Source of the DNA: Anaerococcus sp.
GTDB taxonomy: Bacteria > Bacillota > Clostridia > Tissierellales > Peptoniphilaceae
Assembly (NCBI RefSeq): GCF_030825785.1
Contig: NZ_JAPJPG010000004.1
Coordinates: 1-61,692 of the forward strand
Reading direction: 5' to 3'
DNA length: 61,692 nucleotides
Shown: positions 26,129-35,173 of the stretch, in pieces
How positions within the stretch are numbered: the first letter of the stretch is position 1
How the letters are laid out: each line of letters opens with the position of its first letter
Notes under the pieces: generated by a model
The model's database searches: none
What the model saw: only the letters and a program-made list of their open reading frames with translations
What the model was told of the DNA's origin: nothing
Program-made: the position numbers and the translations under genes

Positions 26129-26837
26129 AGTAATTACCCTCGATATTTCCTAAAATATCATGTATTCTAAGATCCTTACCTACCTTTCTTTTAGGATGTA
26201 ACTTTCCCTTATCTAGAAGAATATAGTAATCGCATGATTCCTTTATACTCTCCAAAATATGGCTAGCCATTAATATAGATCCATATTTCTTGTAGTCTTT
26301 TATCAGTTTATAGAGAAATATAGTTGATTCAAAGTCAAGGCCATCTACTGGCTCATCGAGGATTACTAGAGGAAGTTTAAGGCTTAGGGCTGCTATTATG
26401 AAAAATTTCTTCTTGTTCCCAAAGGATAGGTCAGTGACAGGAGAATCTATATATTCATTAAAGTGAAAATTATTTATCATATATTTTTCGTATTTCTCAT
26501 CTCTATTTTTTCTATAGACCTTATGTAAAAACTTGATATATTCATTGAAAGTCCAATACTTAAAGGCATTGTCTTCAGAAAATACGCCTATTCTGTCTAG
26601 CTTAAAATCTTTATCCTTAAAGTCAGTCTTACTTCCCTTGTAAGTAAATGAATCTAGCCTATAGGTTTGAAGAATATCTAATATAGTCTTTATCATTGTA
26701 GTTTTACCTGATCCATTACTTCCTACTAGGGCAAGATTTTCATTCTCTCCTATAGAAAAATCACAACCTTTAAGGATAAGTTTGTCCTTAACATACCATG
26801 ATTTAAGATTTTTAATCTCTAATAAATTTTCTCCCAT
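26121..26837 (-). CDS. ABC transporter ATP-binding protein
   Basis: This 238-residue ATPase has Walker A GSNGSGKTTMIK, a shortened signature LSFGNKKKFFI (canonical LSGGQ, so Phe replaces the first Gly), Walker B LPLVILDEPVDGLD and the switch His in ASHILESIKES. The signature variant is common in the BcrA/NatA-like exporter group. The gene opens a three-gene operon with a permease and a small membrane protein. GGGGAT precedes the ATG. Confidence 0.88.
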   Translation of the reverse strand: MGENLLEIKNLKSWYVKDKLILKGCDFSIGENENLALVGSNGSGKTTMIKTILDILQTYRLDSFTYKGSKTDFKDKDFKLDRIGVFSEDNAFKYWTFNEYIKFLHKVYRKNRDEKYEKYMINNFHFNEYIDSPVTDLSFGNKKKFFIIAALSLKLPLVILDEPVDGLDFESTIFLYKLIKDYKKYGSILMASHILESIKESCDYYILLDKGKLHPKRKVGKDLRIHDILGNIEGNYYD

Positions 26838-26857
26838 CTAATCATCCCCCTAATATA

Positions 26858-26887
26858 ATTATAGCTAATTTATTTTTTTAATTGTAA
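26858..26887 (-). promoter_or_regulatory. Promoter of the ABC exporter operon
   Basis: On the minus strand a TATAAT (26858-26863) has TTACAA (26882-26887) 18 bases upstream. The start codon at 26837 lies about 20 bases beyond. Confidence 0.55.
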
Positions 26888-27004
26888 AGATTATGTAAAT
26901 TATTCTTATATCTTACCTTAAAATAAATGCATAATCATAAAAAGATTAGTAAAAGAGCCCTAGAGAATTGATTTAATCATAATTTGAGAGTTCTTAGTCT
27001 ATTT

Positions 27005-27304
27005 TTATTTCTCAATACATTCTTCTGCTGACTTTGCAGAATTTCTTCCAAATACTACTATATCAGTTACAGCATTACCACCGAGTCTATTTTTGCCCCA
27101 TGAACTTCTCCTTCAACGTATAGGCCTGGGATTGATATGTTTTCTTTGAAGATTTCTTCTGTGTTAGAAGCTCTCTTAGATTCTTTTGATTGACTTTCTT
27201 TATCTTGACTTCTTTCGTATCTTCTTTTGTCTTTGGACTTTGAAAAGCACAAGATCTTAGGGCAAGTATTAGGCTAAGACTTGCAAGTATTTTTCAGCTT
27301 TCAT
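27005..27304 (-). pseudogene. Remnant of a fumarate reductase-type flavoprotein lipoprotein, internally deleted
   Basis: The 3' part reads IPGLYVEGEVHGA, then in a shifted frame NRLGGNAVTDIVVFGRNSA and a stop at 27005. This is the C-terminal FAD-domain signature of flavocytochrome c/urocanate reductase-like flavoproteins. The 5' part, from the ATG at 27304 after a one-base shift, reads ILASLSLILALRSCAF, a lipoprotein signal with a lipobox Cys. Everything between (several hundred residues) is missing, and at least two frameshifts remain. It lies directly downstream of an intact FMN-binding lipoprotein, the usual electron-donor partner. Confidence 0.8.
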
Positions 27305-27325
27305 TTTATCTGCTTTTAAATATTA

Positions 27326-27372
27326 GAAAAGCCCTAAAGACTAATCTTTTTAAGGGACTAGACTTTAGAGCT
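27326..27372 (-). terminator. Terminator after the FMN-binding lipoprotein
   Basis: AGCTCTAAAGTCTA pairs with TAGTCTTTAGGGCT across a 15-base loop (27330-27343 with 27359-27372). TTTTC follows on the minus strand. It separates the intact gene from the flavoprotein remnant. Confidence 0.75.
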
Positions 27373-27385
27373 TAATGTTTCTTAA

Positions 27386-27769
27386 TTATTTTGCAGCCTT
27401 GATTGCATCGTCTACTGCTGTTTTTAGAGCTTCGCTTGTTACTGTTGCGCCAGATACGTTATCTACGCCTTCAGTACCGTTGTTCTTTTTGATCTCTTCG
27501 ACTAGAGTTGGAACTGCGTCTGCTCCAACTCCTTCTGTTTCTGTGTGGTCAACTTGGATGTCTTTGATTGTTTCTCCATCCATAGTTACTTTAACTTTGA
27601 TATCTCCACCGTAACCTGCTGCTGTAGCTTCACCAACTTTTTCTGTTGTTTCTCCTGTTGCTACGTCAGTAGAAGCATCTTCTTTCTTAGCATCATTAGC
27701 ATTGTTTCCACAAGCTGTAAGAGCAAGGGCTAGTGCTGCGATTGCTGCGTATGATTTTATGTTTTTCAT
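27386..27769 (-). CDS. FMN-binding lipoprotein with covalent-flavin motif
   Basis: This 127-residue lipoprotein has lipidated Cys20 in ALALALTACGN, a Thr/Glu-rich linker, then an FMN_bind domain. The end reads GVDNVSGATVTSEALK. The SGATxT segment, preceded by Asp, is the site where ApbE attaches FMN to threonine. Such domains carry electrons outside the membrane to extracellular flavin reductases. The adjacent reductase gene is a remnant, so this protein either serves another enzyme or is left over. The promoter is strong and a terminator follows, so it is expressed alone. Confidence 0.87.
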   Translation of the reverse strand: MKNIKSYAAIAALALALTACGNNANDAKKEDASTDVATGETTEKVGEATAAGYGGDIKVKVTMDGETIKDIQVDHTETEGVGADAVPTLVEEIKKNNGTEGVDNVSGATVTSEALKTAVDDAIKAAK

Positions 27770-27802
27770 ATAATTCTCCTTTTATTTTTCCTTTGTCCTC
27801 TG

Positions 27803-27831
27803 ATTATACTACACACGTTTTCAATTTGCAA
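27803..27831 (-). promoter_or_regulatory. Promoter of the FMN-binding lipoprotein gene
   Basis: On the minus strand TTGCAA (27826-27831) and TATAAT (27803-27808) are separated by exactly 17 bases. The start codon at 27769 is about 27 bases after the expected transcription start. Confidence 0.75.
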
Positions 27832-27915
27832 ATTCCTAAGTTTCGCTACAATTTTCTTTAAATTTTTAGGATGAATTTATAACATTTTAAAGTCCTAGCT
27901 TAATTAAATAAAGGA

Positions 27916-29286
27916 TTATTCTTTTACTAGTACCTGGTCTATGACCTGTCTGATATTTGCTAGTTGATAGATCTTTAGGTCCTTAAAGTCTTTGCTATCG
28001 ATGGAGTTTTTGGCTACGAAAGCTTTCTTATAGCCTAATCTTTCAATTTCTTTTAGCCTTTGTTTGATTTGAGGAACCTTCTTAAGCTCTCCTGTAAGTC
28101 CTACTTCTGCTATGAAGACACTCTTGTCGGAAACTGGTACCTTCATCAAGGATGAGGCGATTGAGACCATTATAGCTAGATTTACTGAAGGCTCGCTTAG
28201 CTTGATGCCTCCTGTTGTTTTGATTATAACATTGTAGTCATAAAGATTTAGGCCTGCTCTTTCCTGAAGAATTGAGATTAAGGTGTTTAGGTCATCTCTT
28301 CTTAGGGAGTCTCCTATCCTTTGTGGGTAAGGCATGAAGGATTTTGATACTAGAGATTCTATCTCTACTTCTAAGAGTCTCGATCCCTCCTTGGTTACAG
28401 AAATGGCTGATCCTTCTATATCTTCGCTTCTTTCTGTGATAAAATACTCACTAGGATTTGTGATTTCATTTAGCCCGTCTTCATCCATAGAAAATAGGCC
28501 GATTTCTCCAGTTCTACCGAATCTATTTTTGGTCGAAGTTAAAATCCTTAGGTCCTCTTCGCTTTCTCCATCAAGGACTAAAACCGTATCTACCAAGTGC
28601 TCCAGGGTCCTAAGACCTGCCATCTCTCCTTTTTTGGTCATATGGCCTATCATTATAACAGCCCTTTTTCTTTCGCTATCCTTCGCTATATCTACCGCCT
28701 TGTTGGCGACCTCTATAGTTTGGGTCGGGCTTCCTTGTTTATTATCAAGTTCTGCCAGGCTAAAGGTTTGGATAGAGTCTAGAAAAACTATATCTGCATC
28801 AACATTTTTTATTTCCTTCATTGCAAGGTCCATTGAGTTTGTCGAAAGAATCCAGATATTTTCAGAAAGGTCAGATATAATCCTGTCTGCGCGTGACTTG
28901 ATTTGGCTTTCGCTCTCTTCTCCAGAAATATATATTACCTTAAGGCCATTATCTGCGTAGGACTTTGAAAGTTGAAGGAGGAGGGTGGACTTTCCTGCCC
29001 CAGGTCTTGCTGTAAGAATCGAAACTGAATCTCTCACCAGCCCTCCTCCCACAGCCCTATCAAACTCACTATAGGTTGATTTTATCCTTTCAGACTCATC
29101 TAGGGCGATAGATTTAAGCTTTTTGGCATTTTTATCTTCTACTACTATGTTTTGCTTAGTAGCTTTTTTATCAACAATAACCTCATGCATGCTCCCCCAC
29201 TTACCGCATTCCGGGCATTGACCAGCCCAAACTCCTTGGGTATGGCCGCAGGAAGTACATTCATAAGCTTTTTTTGCTTTCGCCAT
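27916..29286 (-). CDS. radA: DNA repair protein RadA
   Basis: This RecA-like branch-migration ATPase acts in recombinational repair. The 456-residue protein starts with a C4 zinc finger (CTSCGHTQGVWAGQCPECG). Walker A follows as ARPGAGKSTLL (canonical GDPGIGKST). The RadA motif is KNRFG in TSTKNRFGRTGEIG, and a C-terminal Lon-protease-like domain lacks the catalytic Ser. The start codon overlaps the stop of the upstream ligase gene (TAATG), so the two are co-translated. Confidence 0.96.
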   Translation of the reverse strand: MAKAKKAYECTSCGHTQGVWAGQCPECGKWGSMHEVIVDKKATKQNIVVEDKNAKKLKSIALDESERIKSTYSEFDRAVGGGLVRDSVSILTARPGAGKSTLLLQLSKSYADNGLKVIYISGEESESQIKSRADRIISDLSENIWILSTNSMDLAMKEIKNVDADIVFLDSIQTFSLAELDNKQGSPTQTIEVANKAVDIAKDSERKRAVIMIGHMTKKGEMAGLRTLEHLVDTVLVLDGESEEDLRILTSTKNRFGRTGEIGLFSMDEDGLNEITNPSEYFITERSEDIEGSAISVTKEGSRLLEVEIESLVSKSFMPYPQRIGDSLRRDDLNTLISILQERAGLNLYDYNVIIKTTGGIKLSEPSVNLAIMVSIASSLMKVPVSDKSVFIAEVGLTGELKKVPQIKQRLKEIERLGYKKAFVAKNSIDSKDFKDLKIYQLANIRQVIDQVLVKE

Positions 29287-30584
29287 TACATCTTCCTTAG
29301 GGATTCATTGGCAGAAAAGACTCTTATTGCTTCTGTCGGATCTTTCTTGTATAGGCTTTCGTAGATATCCCTAGGACTCTTTCCTTCTTCAAGGATTTCC
29401 CTCAAAGGCTTTAGATAATTAGCCTCATCCTCTAGAGATCTTTTCGCCATATCTACAAAGTCTAGGCCCCATTTATAGATTTCCTTATCCTTGTAGGTCG
29501 CATGAAGGCCGTATCTTTCAGTCCTACTTCTAAGATTTGTAAGTGACCTATAATCCATATCGGCAAAAATCTCATAGAGTCTATCAAGATTTTCTTCATC
29601 ATAGAAAAGTCCCTTGATTAAGGCTAGAGCTGCAAAGTTATATGGATAAGGCACTTCATCTGGCATCCTAATTTCTATATATCTCTTAGCTCTTACATCT
29701 GGAAATACAATAGATAGGGCATGGAAAATCATCTCATCGCTTGAGTCTTTATCCATCACTTCTGAAAACTTAAGTCTTCCCTTGTAATTATCTTCTCCAT
29801 TTTCATGGACGAATATTATGTCTGTATTCAGGATTTCTTCTGCATATTTTTCATAAGATAAGTCATCATCAAAGGCAAATGGATAGACTCCTGTTCTTTG
29901 CCTGTCACAATTATCCCAAATCATCTGACGGAGATTCCTCTTATTATAAACTTCTCCTTCGAAAATATAGGCATTATCGAAGATCGAATAGAGGAAAGGG
30001 GAAAGGGCGTTTGCCACAAAGTATTTCTTCCTAAAATCTTCTTCGTCTGCGTAGTCTATAGCGCATTGAAGACTTGCCGTTCCCTTCATCATATTGTGGG
30101 CGTAGGCTCCCCCATTAATTCTAAAATATTCATACATATAGTCGTATCTCTTTTTTGGGATAATCTTGATATCTTCTATCTTGCTTTTTGGATGATAGCC
30201 AACACTCGCTAAAACTTGACCCTTCTTTTCAAAAACTGGGACAATCTCTGCCATAGCTCTTTTATAATCCTCGTATAAGTCATCAATTTTTCTGCGAGCG
30301 TTAAGAGCGATTTCAAATTGACTGGCTGGCTCTACAGAAATATCAAAGCCTTCCTTACTCAAGCCCAAAATTTTTCCATCTTCCTCATGCTTTTCGTAGG
30401 AATCTTTAGCAATCTCCTCCATTGATTGAGCTATACCGTCTTCTCCATAATAAGACACAGTTTCAAGGCAATCACCATCAACTACAAAATGCTCTGACTC
30501 AAAGCCTATAGCAAAGTCCTTTGGATCTTTCTCTCCACTTTTTATATAATTAACGATTTTTTGTATTTTTTCTTTATAATTCAT
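29286..30584 (-). CDS. Glutamate-cysteine ligase family protein (GCS2)
   Basis: This 432-residue protein is of the GCS2 ATP-grasp-like ligase family (EgtA/plant GshA-like). Marks are FAIGFESEHFVVD near residue 25, EDGIAQSMEEI, DISVEPASQFEIAL near residue 105, and the C-terminal RYIEIRMPDEVPYPYN. It would join glutamate and cysteine to make gamma-glutamylcysteine. No glutathione synthetase (GshB) gene is beside it, so the product may be gamma-Glu-Cys itself, or GshB may lie elsewhere. It is transcribed just ahead of radA. Confidence 0.82.
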   Translation of the reverse strand: MNYKEKIQKIVNYIKSGEKDPKDFAIGFESEHFVVDGDCLETVSYYGEDGIAQSMEEIAKDSYEKHEEDGKILGLSKEGFDISVEPASQFEIALNARRKIDDLYEDYKRAMAEIVPVFEKKGQVLASVGYHPKSKIEDIKIIPKKRYDYMYEYFRINGGAYAHNMMKGTASLQCAIDYADEEDFRKKYFVANALSPFLYSIFDNAYIFEGEVYNKRNLRQMIWDNCDRQRTGVYPFAFDDDLSYEKYAEEILNTDIIFVHENGEDNYKGRLKFSEVMDKDSSDEMIFHALSIVFPDVRAKRYIEIRMPDEVPYPYNFAALALIKGLFYDEENLDRLYEIFADMDYRSLTNLRSRTERYGLHATYKDKEIYKWGLDFVDMAKRSLEDEANYLKPLREILEEGKSPRDIYESLYKKDPTEAIRVFSANESLRKM

Positions 30585-30660
30585 TTTAACCCTTCTCTTA
30601 TTTAACTTTCTATCATTATACGCCTCTGGCTACTTTATCCCAAAGACATATAATTATCTT

Positions 30661-31110
30661 ATGAAATACGCATTTTACAAAAGTAGGATTGGGATCCTGA
30701 AATTCTCCTACGATAAAAAAATCGAATCTATAAGCTTAGTAAAAAAATCGGACGACTTATCCCAGAAAACACCAGCTACTGATAAGGTCTTTGAACAAAT
30801 CGAGGAATACCTTAGGGGTGATAGAAAGGAGTTTACAATTTACGATCTCCTCGAGATTATGGGAACTGACTTTCAAAAAGAAGTGGTAAAAGAGCTTAGA
30901 AACATACCCTACGGGAAAAAGGTGACCTACAAGAGCATAGCAGAAAAGATAAATAGGAAAAAGGCGACAAGGGCTGTGGCTAATACAATAGGAAGGAATC
31001 CTTTCTTTATAATTTATCCCTGCCATAGGGTCATTAGGTCTGATGGGAAGATTGGAGGCTTTGCCTATGGAGTAGAAGTAAAAAGATTTCTCCTAAAGCT
31101 TGAAAGTTAG
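30661..31110 (+). CDS. ogt: Methylated-DNA-protein cysteine methyltransferase
   Basis: This suicide repair protein removes O6-alkyl groups from guanine. The 149-residue length fits a single Ogt/MGMT. The helix-turn-helix region is VKELRNIPYGKKVTYKSIAEK, the acceptor Cys lies in IIYPCHRVIRSDGKIGGFAYG, and the closing segment KRFLLKLE is typical. It is a short plus-strand gene between two minus-strand operons. Confidence 0.93.
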   Translation: MKYAFYKSRIGILKFSYDKKIESISLVKKSDDLSQKTPATDKVFEQIEEYLRGDRKEFTIYDLLEIMGTDFQKEVVKELRNIPYGKKVTYKSIAEKINRKKATRAVANTIGRNPFFIIYPCHRVIRSDGKIGGFAYGVEVKRFLLKLES

Positions 31111-31116
31111 ACAAGG

Positions 31117-31136
31117 AAAAACCCTCAGTTCGAGGG
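31117..31136 (-). terminator. Terminator of the maltodextrin importer operon
   Basis: On the minus strand CCCTC-GAACT-GAGGG is followed by TTTTT (31117-31121). It lies between the ATPase stop codon and the convergent ogt stop. Confidence 0.75.
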
Positions 31137-31149
31137 CTCTTTCTTAATT

Positions 31150-32235
31150 CTAGTTGATTCTTTCTGTTGTCCCGCCATCAAAGAAGTGGAGGGCTTCAGG
31201 GTCTAGGGTAAAGTCGTGATCTTCTCCTATAGCATAGTCTAAGTATCCTGGTTGACTTATGGTTAGGCTTGTGCCATCCTTAAGTTTTGTATAAAGGAGT
31301 TGCTCCTTACCCAAGGACTCTATAACTTCTATGTTAACATTGACAGAATTGTAGTCTCTTTTTTCTGCTATAAATCTTTCAGATCTTATTCCAAGATGAA
31401 CAACTTTTCCTTCGTAAGCCTTGATTTTCTCAAGGTCTTCATCACTAGGTCTTACCTTCATCTCTCCTGAATCATTTACAAAAAGACCATCTTTGATCTT
31501 TCCTTTTATGATATTCATTGTAGGAGAGCCTATAAATCCTGCTACGAAGAGGTTGTTTGGTTTTTGATAGAACTCATTTGGAGCTCCAACTTGTTGGATA
31601 ACTCCCTTATCTAAGAGGACTATCTTTGTAGCCATAGTCATAGCCTCAGTTTGGTCGTGAGTTACATAGATACTTGTTGTATCTAGTTGATTGTGGATTC
31701 TTACAATCTCTACTCTCATGTGCTCACGAAGCTTAGCATCAAGGTTACTTAAAGGCTCATCCATGAGGAATACTTCTGGGTTTCTTGCAATAGCTCTTCC
31801 TAAAGCCACCCTTTGCCTTTGACCTCCGGATATATCAGATGGTCTTGAGTAAAGATAATCTTCTAATTGGAGAATCTTTGCTACATCTTGTATTCTTTGA
31901 TCGATTACTTCTTTTCTTTCCTTTTTCATATTTAATGAAAAAGCCATATTATCGTAAACAGTCATGTGTGGATAGAGGGCATATGATTGGAAAACCATAG
32001 CAATGTCCCTATCTTTTGGCTCGACTGTATTCATGATCTTGTCGTTAAAACGTAGAGTTCCCTCTGTAATTGAGTTAAGTCCTGCAATCATCCTTAGAAG
32101 GGTTGACTTGCCGCAACCAGACGGACCTAATATTACACAAAAATCATTGTCATCTATTTCTAGATTTATATTTCTAATCGTGAAGTTCTCACGACCTTCG
32201 TATTTCTTTCCTATATTATCTAAAATTACTTTCAT
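31150..32235 (-). CDS. Sugar ABC transporter ATPase, MalK/MsmK type
   Basis: This 361-residue ATPase has Walker A GPSGCGKST, Q-loop VFQSYALYPHMTV, signature ISGGQRQRVALGRA, Walker B DEPLSNLDAKLR, switch YVTHDQTEAMT, and a C-terminal TOBE regulatory region. It is the last gene of the maltodextrin-type importer, 9 bp after the MalG-like gene. It is clearly paralogous to the ATPase at 21.0-22.1 kb. Confidence 0.92.
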   Translation of the reverse strand: MKVILDNIGKKYEGRENFTIRNINLEIDDNDFCVILGPSGCGKSTLLRMIAGLNSITEGTLRFNDKIMNTVEPKDRDIAMVFQSYALYPHMTVYDNMAFSLNMKKERKEVIDQRIQDVAKILQLEDYLYSRPSDISGGQRQRVALGRAIARNPEVFLMDEPLSNLDAKLREHMRVEIVRIHNQLDTTSIYVTHDQTEAMTMATKIVLLDKGVIQQVGAPNEFYQKPNNLFVAGFIGSPTMNIIKGKIKDGLFVNDSGEMKVRPSDEDLEKIKAYEGKVVHLGIRSERFIAEKRDYNSVNVNIEVIESLGKEQLLYTKLKDGTSLTISQPGYLDYAIGEDHDFTLDPEALHFFDGGTTERIN

Positions 32236-32244
32236 TTTTAACTC

Positions 32245-33138
32245 CTATCCCTTAACTGCACCTGATGAAAGCCCGCTTACTAATTCATCTTGTAAAGCTA
32301 AGAACAATAGCATTACAGGAACAGCAGATAAGAATCCTCCTGCAGCAAAGGCTGGCTGATTCATATTTCTAACATCTGATATTAGTGTAAATAGTCCTGT
32401 CGCAAGTGTGTACTCTCCTGGATTTGTCAGTAATATTTTTGGCATCATATAATCTAAGAATGGTCCAATAAAACATTGGAGAGCAATTATTGCTAGCATC
32501 GGACGGGCAAGTGGCATTATTATTAATCTATAAACTTGCATATTTGAACAACCGTCAATCTTTGCAGCCTCGTCAAGCTCTGGAGAGATCGTATCGAGAT
32601 AACCCTTTAGGATAAAGGTATTTGTAGCGATTGCTCCACCTGAATATATGAGAACTAGCATGGCCGATCTTGAAAATACTGGAATGATTCCACTTACTAT
32701 GGAGTGAATCGCATAGTAGGCAGTAATACCTGCGAAGGCCGGAATTATCTGAACTAACATTATTGTTATAAGACTTGCTCTTTTCCCCTTAAATCTAAAT
32801 CTTGAGTAGGCATAGCCTGTAAAAGATACAAAGATTAGGGTAAGCAGGGTTGTTGCTATTGCTATCTTTAGTGTGTTTACTACCCATTTTAGAAACTGGG
32901 TTTCCTTAAACAAATATCTGAAATTATCTAAAGAGAAGATAAACTCTCCTGACATCGATATATATTGACCTTGGTTTCCGTTAAAGGATGATATAACCAT
33001 TATTGCTAATGGAACTAAGATGAAAGCTGCCCAGATTAACAAAATAATATAGGTAATTGTTAGAAAGGTCTTTCCGCCAGCAGATAAGGGTTGAAGATCT
33101 GATAGATATAAATCACTATTTTTCTTTTTCTTAAACAT
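32245..33138 (-). CDS. malG: Maltodextrin ABC permease, MalG type
   Basis: This permease of about 297 residues has six helices. The start is the ATG at 33138 (MFKKKKNSDLYL), preceded by AAGGAG, and an upstream in-frame extension overlaps malF. The EAA loop is LDEAAKIDGCSNMQVYRLIIMPLARP, and the end (DELVSGLSSGAVKG) is the classic MalG C-terminus. SFNGNQGQY and the middle region fit MalG of Gram-positive maltodextrin systems. It partners the fused MalF-like protein one base upstream. Confidence 0.9.
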   Translation of the reverse strand: MFKKKKNSDLYLSDLQPLSAGGKTFLTITYIILLIWAAFILVPLAIMVISSFNGNQGQYISMSGEFIFSLDNFRYLFKETQFLKWVVNTLKIAIATTLLTLIFVSFTGYAYSRFRFKGKRASLITIMLVQIIPAFAGITAYYAIHSIVSGIIPVFSRSAMLVLIYSGGAIATNTFILKGYLDTISPELDEAAKIDGCSNMQVYRLIIMPLARPMLAIIALQCFIGPFLDYMMPKILLTNPGEYTLATGLFTLISDVRNMNQPAFAAGGFLSAVPVMLLFLALQDELVSGLSSGAVKG

Positions 33139-33139
33139 A

Positions 33140-35170
33140 TTAATACTCCTTAAAAGCTGAAGAATTCTTATATCCAAAGTATGAAATAACTATTAGAATT
33201 ATGGATATAAATACTGTTATCGCAGCACCTATAGCTTGATACTGACTCTCCATCGTTAGCTTGTAAATGTAGGAGATCAAGATATCTGAAGATCCCGCAA
33301 GGTTACCATAAACTTCTGGATTGAATGGTCCACCTTGGTTGTACAAGTAAATAATTGAGAAGTTGTTAAAGTTAAAGGTGTATTGGTTAATAAGCATTGG
33401 AGCGATTTGGAAAAGAACTAATGGAATTGTAATCTTCAAGGTTCTTTGAATTCCTGTTGCTCCGTCAATACTTGCCGCTTCATATAAGTCTTTTGGTATA
33501 GCTTGGAGTACTCCTGTAGTAAGTAAGAAGATATATGAATGTCCTAGCCATCCTTGAAGCAAGATTAGGGTAGCCCTTGTCTGGAAAGTATTGTTTTTTA
33601 TATCCAAACTTATATTAAATAATGAGTTTAGTGCTTCTGCTATTACCCCACCACGACTTGTCATTATTGAAAAGAACATGATTGTGATAAAGGCAGGTAT
33701 AGCCCAAGGCAAAAGATAAACCGTTCTAAAGAACTTCTTTCCCTTAATTCTCTCATTGTTTACTAGTAAAGCAAATATAAAGCCTAATACAATTGCAAGT
33801 GTTGATGCAAGCAAGGTCCAAACCACAGTCCATCCGAAGATATGCCAGAAGGCTTGTCCTGCTATACCCTGGCCCTTAGCTATGGTCAAGTAGTTGTTTA
33901 GACCAACCCAAGTGAACTTGTTTTGATTTTGTGGGTCCATATTAGTGAAGGAAATCATTATAGCTGTAAGTATTGGAACTATTACTATAAATACAATTAC
34001 TATTAGGGCTGGTGCTGTAATTAAAAATGGGAAGCCATCAGTCCTTAACATCTTCTTTGTCTCGAAGAAGCTATTAGGTCTGACCCCTTTCATTTCGTTT
34101 TTCTCAGTTGTCCTTACATCCCTAAAAGATAGGATATAAATTAGGGCAGCAATTGCTACAAATACAATAGATAAGATACCTTCAATCATAAATAGTATCG
34201 ATCTATCTAGTCTCTTTCCGCCTTGGGCAAGAGAGATAAGTCCTGCTATACCCTCACCTTGGTAGTTGCCAAAACCTAGGGCGTAAGGTATTGCTATTAG
34301 ATAGATAAATAAAGTGCCTAGCAAAAATAATAGGCCCTTTTGCCATTGACCGTTTAGGATTTGGCCAAGACCTGGGATTGGGAAGGTAAGTATTGATCTG
34401 TAAGCAGAAGTCTTTTCCACCTCTACTGGAGTTCTCCTCCTAGCTTCAGCCTCATCTGCCTCGAGGATTTTCATCTCCTTCTTGTAGTCTTTGTCTATCT
34501 TGTATTTGATTGATTCTATTTCTTCTTTAAGAGAAACTTCTGGATTCCTGTAATTAAGTCTCTTGTTCTGGTCTTTGAACTTTTGTTTGAGTTGTTCTTT
34601 CTCACTTTTGAAGGCCTTCTTTGAAATTCTTCCCTTCTTGAAAGATTCCTCTAAGCTCTTATTATCCGATTCGAATTTTTCTTTAAGAACAATTCTATCT
34701 TCTTCGCTTAGCTTTTTGGCTCTTTCTACTTCTTCGCTAGTCAATTTCTCTAGCCTATTGCTAGCTCTTTCTAGTTGACTTTTTAAGATTAAATCATGTT
34801 CAATAATCTTCGGTATTTGCTCATATTCTAACTTACATAACTTATAATCAAGCTCGCTATCATAGGATAAGTCCTTGTTTTCTTCATAAAAGTCTAGACA
34901 GAAATTTGCCATAAACTTTCTATAATACAAGTCCCTCAAGTATTTCTGGTCGAGTTTGTAATTTGGATCTTTTTTGGCAGCTTCATCAGCCTTAGCCAAA
35001 AGTTTTTTCTTTTCTTCTTCGTATTTTTTTAGCTTTTGATTATAAGGATGGTTCTTGGCGTCTACTTTACTTCCGCCATTTTCTTCTGCCTCAATAGAGT
35101 CTATTATATACTCGTTCTTTCTAGGACGAATCTCACCAATATCATCTATAAGGTTTCTTTCGTATGTCAT
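33140..35170 (-). CDS. malF: MalF-type permease with long N-terminal coiled-coil and TM2-like extension
   Basis: This protein of 676 residues is more than twice the size of a usual Gram-positive MalF. Residues 1-250 are highly charged, Lys/Glu-rich and predicted helical, likely a cytoplasmic coiled coil. Residues about 257-300 contain PIPGLGQILNGQWQKGLLFL, like a TM2-type two-helix domain, and two more helices follow to about 350. The ordinary MalF core begins near 375 (FLITAPALIVIVFIVIVPIL), with the EAA loop LYEAASIDGATGIQRTLKITIP. The extension is in frame, with no stop or frameshift, so it is a real fusion. Its role is unknown. Confidence 0.88.
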   Translation of the reverse strand: MTYERNLIDDIGEIRPRKNEYIIDSIEAEENGGSKVDAKNHPYNQKLKKYEEEKKKLLAKADEAAKKDPNYKLDQKYLRDLYYRKFMANFCLDFYEENKDLSYDSELDYKLCKLEYEQIPKIIEHDLILKSQLERASNRLEKLTSEEVERAKKLSEEDRIVLKEKFESDNKSLEESFKKGRISKKAFKSEKEQLKQKFKDQNKRLNYRNPEVSLKEEIESIKYKIDKDYKKEMKILEADEAEARRRTPVEVEKTSAYRSILTFPIPGLGQILNGQWQKGLLFLLGTLFIYLIAIPYALGFGNYQGEGIAGLISLAQGGKRLDRSILFMIEGILSIVFVAIAALIYILSFRDVRTTEKNEMKGVRPNSFFETKKMLRTDGFPFLITAPALIVIVFIVIVPILTAIMISFTNMDPQNQNKFTWVGLNNYLTIAKGQGIAGQAFWHIFGWTVVWTLLASTLAIVLGFIFALLVNNERIKGKKFFRTVYLLPWAIPAFITIMFFSIMTSRGGVIAEALNSLFNISLDIKNNTFQTRATLILLQGWLGHSYIFLLTTGVLQAIPKDLYEAASIDGATGIQRTLKITIPLVLFQIAPMLINQYTFNFNNFSIIYLYNQGGPFNPEVYGNLAGSSDILISYIYKLTMESQYQAIGAAITVFISIILIVISYFGYKNSSAFKEY

Positions 35171-35173
35171 CGC

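Noticed and set aside
27067..27252. 61-codon frame on the minus strand as a separate gene
   Set aside because: Its end matches a flavoprotein C-terminus that continues in another frame, so it is part of the pseudogene.
28334..28960. 208-codon open frame on the plus strand opposite radA
   Set aside because: It lies wholly inside radA on the other strand, has Ser-rich low-complexity composition and no ribosome site, so it is a shadow frame.
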